64,000 nt of DNA from contig OX123200.2 of the NCBI GenBank assembly GCA_944739405.2, positions 4,108,761 through 4,172,760 of the forward strand, given 5' to 3'. Both the position numbers and the translations under genes were made by a program. How positions within the stretch are numbered: position 1 is the stretch's first letter; each line of letters starts with the position of its first letter. Origin of the DNA: Euclidia mi (Eukaryota; Arthropoda; Insecta; Lepidoptera; Erebidae). This document shows positions 43,394 through 54,115 of this stretch, piece after piece. A model generated the notes under the pieces. That model saw only the letters and a list, made by a program, of their open reading frames with translations, made no database searches and was not told the origin of the DNA.

Positions 43394-44760
43394 TGGTAAA
43401 AATAACTTATATTCATCGCCAAGTCACCGAGTAAAAAAAGTTTACCACCAAGCTCGATAGATGGCGTTGTTCATTTGATGCACGTTTCTGAATCGCGATG
43501 TTAAGATTATCCGCGTCTACAAATTGAATTCTTTGATAAGGATTTAAGTTTTAATACTTTACAACTACAGAGTACATTGGTATATACGGCCATACGGCTT
43601 TACAACTGATTTTAGCTCACTTAAGAGAGAACAGTTAACTGCCTTTAGTGCGTAGGTACGTAAATTTGAAAATATTTAATTTGGATTTCCTATTGTTTTG
43701 TTTGTTATCATCATTACATTTCTGTCACCAAAACTATTACGATTCACGACTCATAGTTCTGTAGGTAGGGTACATCAATATTTAATAAGTTGTTCGTGAT
43801 AATATCTTACCATACGTTATTGTTTTATTTAGGTAGGTAATTATTTTTGGTAAAAAAAATAACTTATTTATCGCCAAGTCACCGAGTAAAAAAAGTTTAC
43901 CACCAAGCTCGATAGATGGCGTTGTTCATTTGATGCACGTTTCTGAATCGCGATGTTAAGATTATCCGCGTAGTCTACTAATTGAATTCTTTGATAAGGA
44001 ATTAACTTTTCATAATTTACATTAGTTTACAACTGATTTCAGCTCACTTTCACTTAAGAGAGAATAGTTAACTGACTTTAGTATTGTACGTACGTAAATT
44101 TGAAAATATTTTATGTGGATTTCCTATTGTTTTGTTTGTTATCATCATTACATTTCTGTCACCAAAACTAATACGATTCAAGACTCATAGTTCTGTAGGT
44201 AGGGTACATCAATAGTTAATAAGTTGTTCGTGATAATATCTTAGTATACGTTATTGTTTTATTTAGGTAGGTAATTATTTTTGGTAAAAAAATAACTTAT
44301 TTATCGCCAAGTCACCGAGTAAAAAAAGTTTACTACCAAGCTCGATAGATGGTGTTGTTCATTTGATGCACGTTTCTGAATCGCGATGTTAAGATTCTCC
44401 GCGTCTTCTCATTGAATTCTTTGATAAGGATAAAATTTAAGTTTTCATACTTTACAACTGGTTTTAGCTCAAAAGAGAGAAAAGTTAACTGACTTTAGTA
44501 CGTACGTAAATTTGAAAATAATTAATTTGAATTTCTATTATTTTGTTGGTTATCATCATTACATTTCTGTCACCAAAACTATTACGATTCACGTCTTATA
44601 GTTCTGTAGGTAGGGTACATCAGTAGTTAATAAGTTGTTCGCTATAATATCTTAATATACGATATTGTTTTATTCAGGTAGGTAATTTTCTAGTTAGTTC
44701 ATCTCGGTTTCAATTCATTTTCGTTACTTTTTATAATCTACTTTACTGTTAGTGTATGTA
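43394..44760. repeat. Tandem repeat upstream of the Helitron ORF, ~430-460-bp unit, three copies plus partials
   Basis: Units beginning ttggtaaaaa..taacttat and containing caagtcaccgagtaaaaaaa, ccaagctcgatagatgg, tgatgcacgtttctgaatcg and tctgtaggtagggtacatca start near 43394, 43849 and 44281. A shorter repeat (ttaataagttgttcgctata ... atctcggtttcaattcattt) occurs near 44630-44760 and again near 44890-45020. Confidence 0.9.
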
Positions 44761-45132
44761 TCTAGTTACCTATATAGATACGACGGTGTGAGTTTGTATC
44801 TATTTGGAGTATAGGTAGGTATTTTAGTATAGCATAATAATTCACGAAAATTAAATCGGTAGGTAGGGTAGGTACTTACAAGTACCTAGTTAATAAGTTG
44901 TTCGCTATAATAGTATACGTTATTATTTTATTTGGGTAGGTAATTTGCTAGTTAGTTTATCTCGGTTTCAATTCATTTTCATTACTTTTTAATAATCTAT
45001 TTTACTGTTAGTGTATGTAGACGGTACCTAATTATATACCTATCTACCTATATAGATACGGTGTGAGTTTGTATCTTAGTAAGTATTTAGCGTATAGGCA
45101 GGTACCTACTTAGTATACTTACATAATAACTC

Positions 45133-48100
45133 ATGATGCTGCGAGCTCGAAAACGTCGTCAGTCAAATCTTTCTCGTAAAACTAAAAAAGCACGACAAGA
45201 AAGTAGACGTCGCGAAACTCAGTCTCCTGCATCGCGGCAGAAGCAAATGCAAAATGTTAGAGAGCATAATCGTCTTAATTATAACAGTCTTTCACCCACG
45301 ACAAAGAAAAAAGTGTTGTGTGACACTACGAAAGGAATGGCTGAGTATCGTAAAAGTCGGGAATCTGATCAAAGTCGATTTAGTAGACTTTGTAAACAAA
45401 AAATGCAGACAGCGAAAACTCGTGATCTGGAATCGCCAACGACACGATCTCAAAGACTGTCGTCTATGAGGTCACATGCCTCTCAGATTCGAGATGACGA
45501 GTCTCCCACGAGCCGGTCTCATAGATTGTCGTCTATGAAGACACATGCCTCTCAGATTCGAGATGACGAATCTCCCACGAGCCGTTCTCAAAGATTATCG
45601 TTTATGAGGACACATGCCTCTCAGATTCGAGACGACGAATCTCCTACGAGCCGGTCTCAAAGATTATCGTCTATGAAGATACATGCTTCTCAGATTCGAG
45701 ACGACGAATCACCCACGAGCCGTTCTCAAAGATTATGGTCTATGAGGACACATGCCTCTCAGATTCGAGACGACGAATCTCCCACGAGCCGGTCTCTAAG
45801 ATTGTCGTCTATGAGGACACATGCGTCTCAGATGCGAGACGACGAATCACCAACATATACAGAAAATAGACTTACACAGTTAAGAATGAATTCCCGGCGA
45901 TATTATCTGCGGCGACAGCTTTTCGTGGATGACTCAGTTTTTAATGATTCTATATCCCAAATCGCTAACCATGTATGCTACATTTGCAACAAATTATGTT
46001 ACCAAAATCAAACGAAGTCGATTTTAAAAAACGCAACAACTGTTTTGCCACTTGACAGTCCTAGTCAAATTATTTGTTGCAATCGATGCGCAACGAATGT
46101 TTTGAAAAATAAAACACCGCCAAACGCGTTCTGGAATAATATGGCGGTATTGCCTATACCACCAGAACTAGAATGTTTAAGTGAGTTGGAAGTGCGTTTA
46201 ATTAGTAGAATAAAGCCCTTTCTAAAAGTAGTTCGCTTAGGTGGCAGATTTGGGCAACAAGGCTTTAAGGGCCAAGCAATTCTCTTTGCCCAGCAAGTAG
46301 AAGAAGTAGCAGAACAACTGCCAATTTCTATTATGAGTACTGGACTAATAATAGTATCAGAAACATTGCAAAATATTGCCTATAATAAAAGATATGCCAT
46401 TGACATTGACAAAATAAAAAGAGCTCTGGAGTGGCTTGTTATAAATAATCATTTGTATTCAGATGTCAGACTTAATTATGATACTATTACACAGGAGATG
46501 AATGATAACGTTTTTGAAGCAATCGTATCGCAAACTGATGCGTATTCAGTGGTCAGAGAAGAAAATGCCTTCAAACCGATTGGCGATGAAAAGTGTATTT
46601 TGCGAGGTACCTTCCATCAAGCAAGTGAAAGATTTCACTCAGATTCGAGAGGACGTCAATGTACAGCAAATGCAGCTGCAGCTATTGCATATACTGCATC
46701 CAAACATATCAATACATGGCAACCATCTGATTTAGATCGCATTCTTCTTGCAGGCAATACCTATTACACGTTGTGCATAGAGAGACTTGATTTCCGTCCC
46801 GAATTTCTTAACACTGAAGAATTATTGCCATTAGTAACAATAGCCAATAATAATTGCCATTTACAAGTTGAACCAGACGTGGTGATTGGAGTGATAAGGC
46901 CGAATAGACCATCTGAAGTATTGGAAGGTTACTTTACCAGTTTAGATGCAGGTATAGATTTTTTCTTTTCCATGTATAGTAAAGGAATAATTACATGTGA
47001 AACCGAGTATTCTGTCGCTATAATAAAATTTGATAACAAATACTATATATTTGATTCACACTCGCGAGGTCCTAAAGGTCATAGTGCCAGAAATTCCGGA
47101 ACTTCCATGGTAATGCAATGTAATGGAATTCAGTCCTTATGCCAACATCTGCCTATTTCACTACAAGTAGGTAGTCGAAAAGATTTGCAATACTCTATTA
47201 CGGCAGTAACATCTACTAATACTAATACAGTTGAATATCCACAGCAGCCAGTTAATTCATTAAGCGATAACGTAGACCAACAAATTAGCAATGAAAATAC
47301 AAAAAATATACATTTCGACACGGATATAATAACTACAACATCTTTAATGCCAATAGATACTGATACACCGATGATGACAGATGTACTTAATAATATTAAT
47401 GATGACAGAACTATACCAATTCACGAATTGAGACGAAAAACAGCTCCGCCAATAAGCATACTTTCAGAGCAAAGAGCTGAAGAACTTTCGTGGATAAAGC
47501 TTTTTCCTGATGGTAAAAATGGTCTGCGGGAAAATAGAAGTATTCCTATTACTCCTCTCGATTATTTTCAATCAAGAATTATGTCACACTATCGAAGGTT
47601 CCAAAACAATGAATACCTGTTTTATGCCTTATCAACCGTTGAATTATATAAAGCTCGGCAAAATGTTTCTGTTTGTGGTAGATTACGGCAAGATGGTGTA
47701 GAAACAAGAGATTTAGTGCAAAATGTTCACTTGGTCATGAGAAATATAAGAGGTACACAATCGTATTGGCACAAAGCGTACACTGATTTGTTAGCTATGG
47801 TACAAAATTTGGGACCTCCTCACTGGTATATTACTTTGTCTTGCAATGATCTAAACTGGCCTGATATGTTGCGTGCTTTATTAGTCGCTGATGGACGCTC
47901 CGAATCTGATGTTGATAATTTAAGCTTTCAGGAAAAAATGCGCCTCATAGAATCATATCCGGTGACTTTATCACGGCAGTTTATGTTTAGGTTAAATGCG
48001 TTTTTTAGACTTTTAAAGAAAGATATCAATCCAATATTGGGTCGAAAAGTGGAAGACTATTGGTGGCGGATAGAGTTTCAGTTACGTGGTAGTCCTCATG

Positions 48101-50856
48101 TACACATGGTGGTGTGGTGTCAAGATATGCCTTCTTTTGACAGCCGCGAAGGAACTGAATTAATAGACAGTGTTATTACGTGCGAATTACCTGATGCAGA
48201 AGATGATCCTGAAATGAATGATTTAGTTAAACGTTTACAAACGCACAGACATACACATACTTGTTTTAAAAATGGAAATCATTGTCGTTTTTCTTTTCCG
48301 CGAATGACTTCAGAGGCAACTAAAATTTTAGATGATGACGAAGCTGTACGTAATGGTGACAGATTTTGCATTTTAAAACGAGATATTCACGAATCGATGA
48401 TAAACAATTATAATCCTAGAATGTTGAAAATTTGGCGTGCCAATATAGATATACAACCCTGCGGTTCTGCTTTAGGTGTAGCATATTATATTTCGAAATA
48501 TATATCGAAGTCTGAACCGGCAGAAATATCAAGGTCCATACGGGAGTCCATTAGAAAAGTTCAAGAACGAGGCGGAAGTTTTGCAAATCAGATCTTTGCA
48601 ATGCAAAACGCCATTTTGACCCATCGCGAAGTGTCAGCGACAGAATGTGCGTATCGTCTCTGTCACTTGAAGTTACGCGATAGTTCAAGAAAGTGCGTTT
48701 TTGTTAATACTTGTGCTCCATCTCAAAGGTATCGAATTTTACGCGTGGATTTTTCTGAACATCCGGAACCATTCAAAAATGTGTTTGATAGGTATGTTTG
48801 TCGACCGCATAATTTAGAATTTATGAGTTTAGGCGAATTTGCAGTTCAGTTTGAGACAATAACACATATTGATGTGTCTGAGTATAATCAAGATGCTGAT
48901 GCTTATGCTGTTGATGATGATAATACGGTAACTCGACAAAGATGTATTACATTATTAGACAATGCAGGGCAAATGAAAGCTAGAACTCGTCCCGCAATTT
49001 TACGAACCAGATATTATACTGCTTCTTCAGATCCAGAGGCTTATTATTATTCTCTATTAGTTACACATATTCCTTTTAGAGCAGAAGAAGAATTGTTGGA
49101 GGGGTTTGAGACTGCGAAAGAAGCTTTTATGAATAAAAGGAGTTTACTTCGGCCATTACAACACGGTTACAATGTAGAAACTATGACAAGATGGGAAACG
49201 GAAATTCAAGAAGCTATTAGTCGTCTTATGGCAGAAAATGCAGTAACCAATCTAATAGAAAATGATGAGGGTAATGATACGCATTTACCTTTGCGAATAG
49301 ACTATGATGATTGTATAATATTAAATCAGGGAGAGCAAGAAGAAGAAATAGAAGAAAATGAAACTGGTTCAAGATTTACTAATGAAGAATTTGAACGAGC
49401 TCTTTCCTCATTGAACATTCAGCAAAAACAACTTTTCAGAAAAGTGTCTCAAAAACTTTTGAATGATGATAATAATCAACCTCTTAGAATGTTTGTTACT
49501 GGTGGAGCCGGCACGGGGAAAACGTTTACGCTAAAATTAATCGTAGAAGAAGTAAGGAGGCTCCGTAGTAATCGTATGCATGAGAAAGCTATCATCGTTA
49601 CTGCACCTACTGGTGTAGCGGCCCGATTGATAGGTGGAAGTACCCTTCATTCAACTTTTACACTTCCAATAGAAAAGGGTAGACCAGAAAACCTGCGACC
49701 TTTAACTGGCGAACGCCTTCAAAGAGAACGACTAAAATGGAAATCAATAGATTGGGTGATAATAGATGAGATTTCTATGGTACCTTACCTAACGCTACGG
49801 AATATTAATCTACGCCTTCAGGAAATGAAGCATAATCAACTGCACTTTGGTGGTTGTAATATTATTTTATTTGGTGATCTAATGCAATTGCCACCTGTGT
49901 CCAAAACAACTGGTGGGGCTTATTGTTATCGACAACCTGCAACGTTAATAGGTGAAGTCAACCTCTGGCATCTATTTGATTTCTGTGAATTACCACAAAA
50001 TATGAGACAAGGACATGACACAACATTTGTAGATATATTAAATAATCTTAGAGTCGGACAACTGACATTGCAACAATTGGAGACATTAGATAGTCGACGA
50101 GTAGAGGTAGACAATCTCAATGAAATCATTCGTGTTTTTCCAACTACTAGACAGGTCGATGAACATAATCAAAAGATGACAACTATATTGGCAAAAACTA
50201 CTAGGTTGTATAAATTACATGCAGTTGATATATCAGTAGAATCAAAAACATATGGTCAAAAACCGAAAGACGTATATGTTTCTGATGATCCTAATAAAAC
50301 TGGAGGAATCGTTAAATATTTAACTATCGGTTTAGGATCACGAGTTATGTTACGAAGAAATTTGAATGTTACCCATGGTCTTGTTAACGGAGCAATGGGT
50401 GTTATAAGATCAATTGAGTGGCCAGCTCTTAGGAGGGACCAATTGGAACCCGGAGAATTGCCACAGGCTGTTTATATAGAATTTGACGACAAAGCAATTC
50501 AAGACAATGTTCCTGGAGTAGGAGTCAGAATCGAACCATCGACGACAGAATTCGATGCACTTCGCGGACAGGGTAAAATAGAGCGAAAAATGTTGCCCTT
50601 GATATTGTGCTGGGGTGTAACTGTACACAAGCTCCAAGGAACTACTTTAGACCGAGCTGTGGTTGACTTAAGTTCACGCATTTTTGCTAAAGGTCAAGCA
50701 TATGTAGCTTTGAGCCGAGTTAGGTCTCTAGAGGGTCTAATCATCAGTAGTTTAGACCACCGCAAGTTACTTAATAATCCCCACGATATTAACTCCCTCA
50801 ATGAAATGACTAGATTGCGAAATTTGCCATCTTATAACGAAGTCAATAAACCGTAA
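45133..50856 (+). CDS. Helitron-like Rep-helicase with cysteine-protease-like domain, 1907 aa, open
   Basis: Rolling-circle transposase: the Rep domain nicks and joins single-stranded ends, the helicase unwinds. Basic N-terminus; six 23-residue repeats (RTHASQIRDDESPTSRSQRL-type, residues ~108-245); Cys cluster CYICNKLC/ICCNRC (~280-320); Helitron N-domain (PELECLSELEVRLISRIKPF); a segment ~490-660 with RGRQCTANAAAAIAY and YYIFDSHSRGPKG, spaced like the Cys and His of OTU/herpes-tegument-type deubiquitinases; Rep HUH motif HVHMVVWC (~989) and tyrosine motif YYISKYISK (~1118); Pif1-type helicase with GGAGTGKT (~1457), IIDEISMV, FGDLMQLPPV, VTVHKLQGTT (~1830) and YVALSRVRSLEGL. All motifs are intact and no stop or shift is present. 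The start is the first of two adjacent ATGs. Confidence 0.9.
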   Translation: MMLRARKRRQSNLSRKTKKARQESRRRETQSPASRQKQMQNVREHNRLNYNSLSPTTKKKVLCDTTKGMAEYRKSRESDQSRFSRLCKQKMQTAKTRDLESPTTRSQRLSSMRSHASQIRDDESPTSRSHRLSSMKTHASQIRDDESPTSRSQRLSFMRTHASQIRDDESPTSRSQRLSSMKIHASQIRDDESPTSRSQRLWSMRTHASQIRDDESPTSRSLRLSSMRTHASQMRDDESPTYTENRLTQLRMNSRRYYLRRQLFVDDSVFNDSISQIANHVCYICNKLCYQNQTKSILKNATTVLPLDSPSQIICCNRCATNVLKNKTPPNAFWNNMAVLPIPPELECLSELEVRLISRIKPFLKVVRLGGRFGQQGFKGQAILFAQQVEEVAEQLPISIMSTGLIIVSETLQNIAYNKRYAIDIDKIKRALEWLVINNHLYSDVRLNYDTITQEMNDNVFEAIVSQTDAYSVVREENAFKPIGDEKCILRGTFHQASERFHSDSRGRQCTANAAAAIAYTASKHINTWQPSDLDRILLAGNTYYTLCIERLDFRPEFLNTEELLPLVTIANNNCHLQVEPDVVIGVIRPNRPSEVLEGYFTSLDAGIDFFFSMYSKGIITCETEYSVAIIKFDNKYYIFDSHSRGPKGHSARNSGTSMVMQCNGIQSLCQHLPISLQVGSRKDLQYSITAVTSTNTNTVEYPQQPVNSLSDNVDQQISNENTKNIHFDTDIITTTSLMPIDTDTPMMTDVLNNINDDRTIPIHELRRKTAPPISILSEQRAEELSWIKLFPDGKNGLRENRSIPITPLDYFQSRIMSHYRRFQNNEYLFYALSTVELYKARQNVSVCGRLRQDGVETRDLVQNVHLVMRNIRGTQSYWHKAYTDLLAMVQNLGPPHWYITLSCNDLNWPDMLRALLVADGRSESDVDNLSFQEKMRLIESYPVTLSRQFMFRLNAFFRLLKKDINPILGRKVEDYWWRIEFQLRGSPHVHMVVWCQDMPSFDSREGTELIDSVITCELPDAEDDPEMNDLVKRLQTHRHTHTCFKNGNHCRFSFPRMTSEATKILDDDEAVRNGDRFCILKRDIHESMINNYNPRMLKIWRANIDIQPCGSALGVAYYISKYISKSEPAEISRSIRESIRKVQERGGSFANQIFAMQNAILTHREVSATECAYRLCHLKLRDSSRKCVFVNTCAPSQRYRILRVDFSEHPEPFKNVFDRYVCRPHNLEFMSLGEFAVQFETITHIDVSEYNQDADAYAVDDDNTVTRQRCITLLDNAGQMKARTRPAILRTRYYTASSDPEAYYYSLLVTHIPFRAEEELLEGFETAKEAFMNKRSLLRPLQHGYNVETMTRWETEIQEAISRLMAENAVTNLIENDEGNDTHLPLRIDYDDCIILNQGEQEEEIEENETGSRFTNEEFERALSSLNIQQKQLFRKVSQKLLNDDNNQPLRMFVTGGAGTGKTFTLKLIVEEVRRLRSNRMHEKAIIVTAPTGVAARLIGGSTLHSTFTLPIEKGRPENLRPLTGERLQRERLKWKSIDWVIIDEISMVPYLTLRNINLRLQEMKHNQLHFGGCNIILFGDLMQLPPVSKTTGGAYCYRQPATLIGEVNLWHLFDFCELPQNMRQGHDTTFVDILNNLRVGQLTLQQLETLDSRRVEVDNLNEIIRVFPTTRQVDEHNQKMTTILAKTTRLYKLHAVDISVESKTYGQKPKDVYVSDDPNKTGGIVKYLTIGLGSRVMLRRNLNVTHGLVNGAMGVIRSIEWPALRRDQLEPGELPQAVYIEFDDKAIQDNVPGVGVRIEPSTTEFDALRGQGKIERKMLPLILCWGVTVHKLQGTTLDRAVVDLSSRIFAKGQAYVALSRVRSLEGLIISSLDHRKLLNNPHDINSLNEMTRLRNLPSYNEVNKP

Positions 50857-50873
50857 CTAAAAAGTATAAAATA

Positions 50874-51373
50874 AAAAAAAAGTATTTAAAAAAAACAAAA
50901 AACCCGACTGCGTAAAAAGTAATTTAAAAAAAATACGTGAAAAAATTAACTTAAATAAAAACTAAAAAGAAAGAAACAAGCCCAGTAGTTTAGACAGCTG
51001 TTAAGTAATACTAAATAACTACACAATTGAAATAGTTTTATTATCGATACACACATAAAACAAATCATAAATTCTAATGCAGAAAAGAACGACTCACAGT
51101 CGGGGCCCATTCAAATTTTACCAATCAAATCTTTCTAAGGGGCCCCGACTGTGAGTCGTTCTGTTCTGCATTAGAATTTATGATTTGTTTTATGTGTGTA
51201 TCGATAATAAAACTATTTCAATTGTGTAGTTATTTAGTATTACTTAACAGCTGTCTAAACTACTGGGCTTGTTTCTTTCTTTTTAGTTTTTATTTAAGTT
51301 AATTTTTTCACGTATTTTTTTTAAATTACTTTTTACGCAGTCGGGTTTTTTGTTTTTTTTAAATACTTTTTTT
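50874..51373. repeat. Near-perfect palindrome: 235-bp arms, ~31-bp loop
   Basis: Left arm 50874-51108 and right arm 51140-51373 are reverse complements with one mismatch seen (agaaaagaac versus gttctgttct). The loop is attcaaattttaccaatcaa... The GC-rich centre is cacagtcggggccc / ggggccccgactgtg. The palindrome begins 18 bases after the Helitron ORF stop. Confidence 0.95.
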
Positions 51374-52050
51374 GTCTATAGTGTATGTACCTCCTAGTGG
51401 CTCTCATATAATTTGGTGACACCTCAATAAATGACAGCAAATGAACAAATACGATGGAATTAAAATGATTTTTAAAGGGCAATTATTATATTAATCAAGA
51501 ATTCAATGTTAGATACAAATGCACTAGAAACACGGATAAAGAACATGTGAAGAAATGATGTGAATAAATGGATTGTGAATAAACCAACACCAACCATGTC
51601 GTAGATTTTGCAAATAGCTTGGTGCATAATTTAATACCTACAAGGTTAGCATTTCTAACAAACTCTTCACATCAAAAACCTATAGTACGAAGAATTTATA
51701 TAACATTAATTCATTTTAAAAATAATTGAATAAAAACCATACTTAAGATATATACTTAGTATTTTATTTTGTCCCTGCTTTCTAAACCAAAATATGCGTT
51801 ATTGATTACTCCCGAAAATCAGTTGCTTTATTTAGCTTATCAACCTGACTCATTATTGTTCCCAACGCTAGTTATGAATTATGACGTACCGCAAATTTTA
51901 ACCAGCCAATCACAATGCATTTTTGTTGCTCCGCTTGCCCCGCATACCTCACCGCTTTGACAGAATTGTTTGTATGTAGAAATGAAAACATTAGGCGTCT
52001 AGTAGGTTGGGTTGTCATTGACTGATCGCGAAAGTTTAAAATCATTTATC
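51374..52050. other. Intronic spacer, nothing recognised
   Basis: AT-rich; the 63-codon frame at 51769-51960 has no support. Confidence 0.4.
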
Positions 52051-52053
52051 CCT

Positions 52054-52345
52054 ATAGCCTAGTAGAGAGACTGACGGACAACACTACGGAGAGGGTCTCG
52101 GGTTCGCGTCGCGCACCAATGACTTTTCGAAGTTATGTGCGTATTAAATAGTTAATAACCGCCTGTTAAACGGTGAAGAAGACATTGTGAGGAAACATGC
52201 ATGTCTGAGAGATCTCCAAAATGTCATCAAAAGACATGTGAAACCTACATATCGTCACTTAAGCAACGTGATGGACTATACCGCAACCCTCCTCATAGTG
52301 AGAAGGTTCCCGTGCCCAGCAGTGGGATAGTTTATATGTAATAAT
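52054..52345 (+). mobile_element. tRNA-derived SINE with GTGCCCAGCAGTGGGA tail
   Basis: A-box-like tagcctagtagagagactg, B-box-like gggttcgcgtc at about 52100, then the body (gaggaaacatgcatgtctg, aagacatgtgaaacctaca) and the end gtgcccagcagtgggatag with an ataatgatgatg tail. This tail is one I know from many lepidopteran genomes. Confidence 0.75.
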
Positions 52346-52481
52346 GATGATGTCATAAAATATTTTTATTATATCTATATGTAATAGTGGCGAAGTGTGG
52401 GTCTGTGTACACCTCTGCCTACCCCTTCGGGGATAAAAGGCGCGAAGTTATGTGTTATGTTATGTGATACTTAATTTTCAG

Positions 52482-52634
52482 TATAAATATACGATATATG
52501 AAATAATATCTGGACGTGAAATTCTGACACCGGTCCGTTTCGTCATACATCTCTGTGACTCATTTGCAAATGATCAATTGATAGGAAAACTATTTTCGTC
52601 ACAATTACCGAACTTCAGCTGTCCACTAGCTAAG
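52482..52634 (+). CDS. Host gene exon 3 (DUF1091/DM8-like secreted protein)
   Basis: Acceptor ttaattttcag|TAT and donor AAG|gtaaga bracket 51 codons, phase 0 at both ends: YKYTIYEIISGREILTP, VRFVIHLCDSFANDQLIG, KLFSSQLPNFSCPLAK. A cysteine (LCDSF) about 20 residues before an N-x-S-C-P motif is the DUF1091 hallmark (C-x(n)-N.(T/S)CP). NFS is a potential N-glycosylation site. The exon follows a 25-kb intron carrying LTR and Helitron elements. Confidence 0.75.
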
Positions 52635-52667
52635 GTAAGAATACTTGATGTTAGGTACATATTATAT

Positions 52668-53045
52668 ACAGGGTGTAAAAAGACCCTTAACGAAAACTGA
52701 AATCCCATGTTGTACCAATTACTACGAACATTTTTTTACTTCGGCACTATACCAGGGAAATTACTGGTTCAGGAGATATTGAAGCTCAAAGTTAGTATGG
52801 AATTTTTCTAATTAGGTACAAAATCGATGCATTTACCCTGACAATATGTTCTTTAGATGCCCCATGACCCCATGGATAAGTAGGTATTTCGAGCATTGCA
52901 CGCGCGCGCTTATAATTACGGATTAAAACATGTGAAAACTTAAAGAAAAATCGTTTCCCAGGTATTCTTTTTGGTTAGTATGACTTGGCATGATGTCCAC
53001 AACGAGTAGACTTCGGCTTGGTGATGGGTCTTGGTGACACCCTGT
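52668..53045. mobile_element. Candidate short TIR element (acagggtgt...acaccctgt)
   Basis: Terminal acagggtgt and acaccctgt are inverted. There is no coding content. The TIR is only nine bases and the target duplication is ambiguous, so this may be coincidence; similar acagggtg ends are common in insect mariner-type repeats. Confidence 0.35.
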
Positions 53046-54002
53046 TTTTATGGGTATCTCTGATTTCTACAAAAACTATAGCTACTACATTGAATTATTA
53101 CCTACAGAAACCAAGTACGCGCACGTAACACGCGCCGTTCATTTGGGTCAGAATCTGACCCAATCGGCGGCCGCGTTGTCTGTGGTCCGAGGCGCACGGT
53201 AGCGTAAGCATCTCCCGCAAAATAATCGCAATTATGACATATTGTACAGTGTTTTGTGCCACAGTGCTTCAGAAAAAGATTATAAGATTGCTGGAGTATC
53301 ATTCCACCGGTCAGACATAAATTTTATTACGTAGATTGTCTAATAATACAAATACAGTGAATCATAATAAGTACGAGCGGAGTGTTGCCAGTTGGGTGTG
53401 AAATTATCCCAGTTTAATTTACACATTCCTTACCAAAATTTATTCTATTGACAGTAATACTAAAAAAAAGGAATTAGGTAGTTACATATATAAACTTGAC
53501 CTTTCAAACACCGCTGGCTGGTACATACCAATCGGTTACGACAAATTTGTCACGTCAAGCTCTAGCCTAGGTCGGCTAAGACGACATCGTGCATTGTCTC
53601 GAAGCACTTGATTTTTCCGTTTTTGTATTGAAAGGCTTGTATCTGAAGTCTCGTATTGTCTTTTAATGTAGGTACGCGTAACGAACTTCGTTGTTGAACG
53701 AATGACGTTACCGACCGAATCATATATTTTTAAACTTGTCGCCTTTTTTGGTCACAATAGCGTAACGGCGCACATATCGTACTCGCTGTTGATTTTTGTA
53801 AATTTTTTCTCACGAATATACATAAATACTTTTTATGTACTATAAAGAGCATTTAACTAGGAAATCACTCGGCACTTGTTAGTGCTCACGTTTGAGTAAG
53901 TTTCGTCAAGATTGATTTAGCCATCGTTAGTCAGTCGTAAAAACTTAAAAAGCAGACAGTGTGACTTTAGAATTTATAATATACAATTACTTATATACAT
54001 AC
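53046..54002. other. Intronic spacer, nothing recognised
   Basis: No ORF above background and no repeat partner. Confidence 0.4.
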
Positions 54003-54115
54003 ATACATAGACTCACGCCTGTTTCCCCGAAGGCGTAGGCAGAGGCATATTAAACGCCCACTTTTCGCCAGTGTTTTGATCCCACGTAATAGGTGGCGAA
54101 CCTGTTGCCGCTTAA
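54003..54115 (-). repeat. SINE/LINE-tail fragment
   Basis: tagactcacgcctgtttcccc (reverse of the RTE 3' block) followed by cccacgtaataggtggcgaacctg, a piece of the cagtagcagcacgg SINE body. Confidence 0.5.

Larger units (their letters stand above)
42854..51373 (+). mobile_element. Helitron-like element (possible Helentron type), limits approximate
   Basis: Contains, left to right: AT-rich terminal sequence with aaccgacttcaaaaaagaag and tttacccgactgcgcgacgc, a tatg microsatellite, roughly 430-460-bp tandem repeats, the 1907-codon Rep-helicase ORF, and a palindrome whose arms carry the same acccgactgcg in both orientations. The recurrence of cccgactgcg near both ends marks the likely termini. 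Exact ends (T/T or A/T target) cannot be fixed here. Confidence 0.6.

Noticed and set aside
50860..51373. The palindrome as a bidirectional terminator or replication origin
   Set aside because: Arm length and near-identity fit an inverted duplication of a transposon end better; nothing specific to terminators or origins is present.
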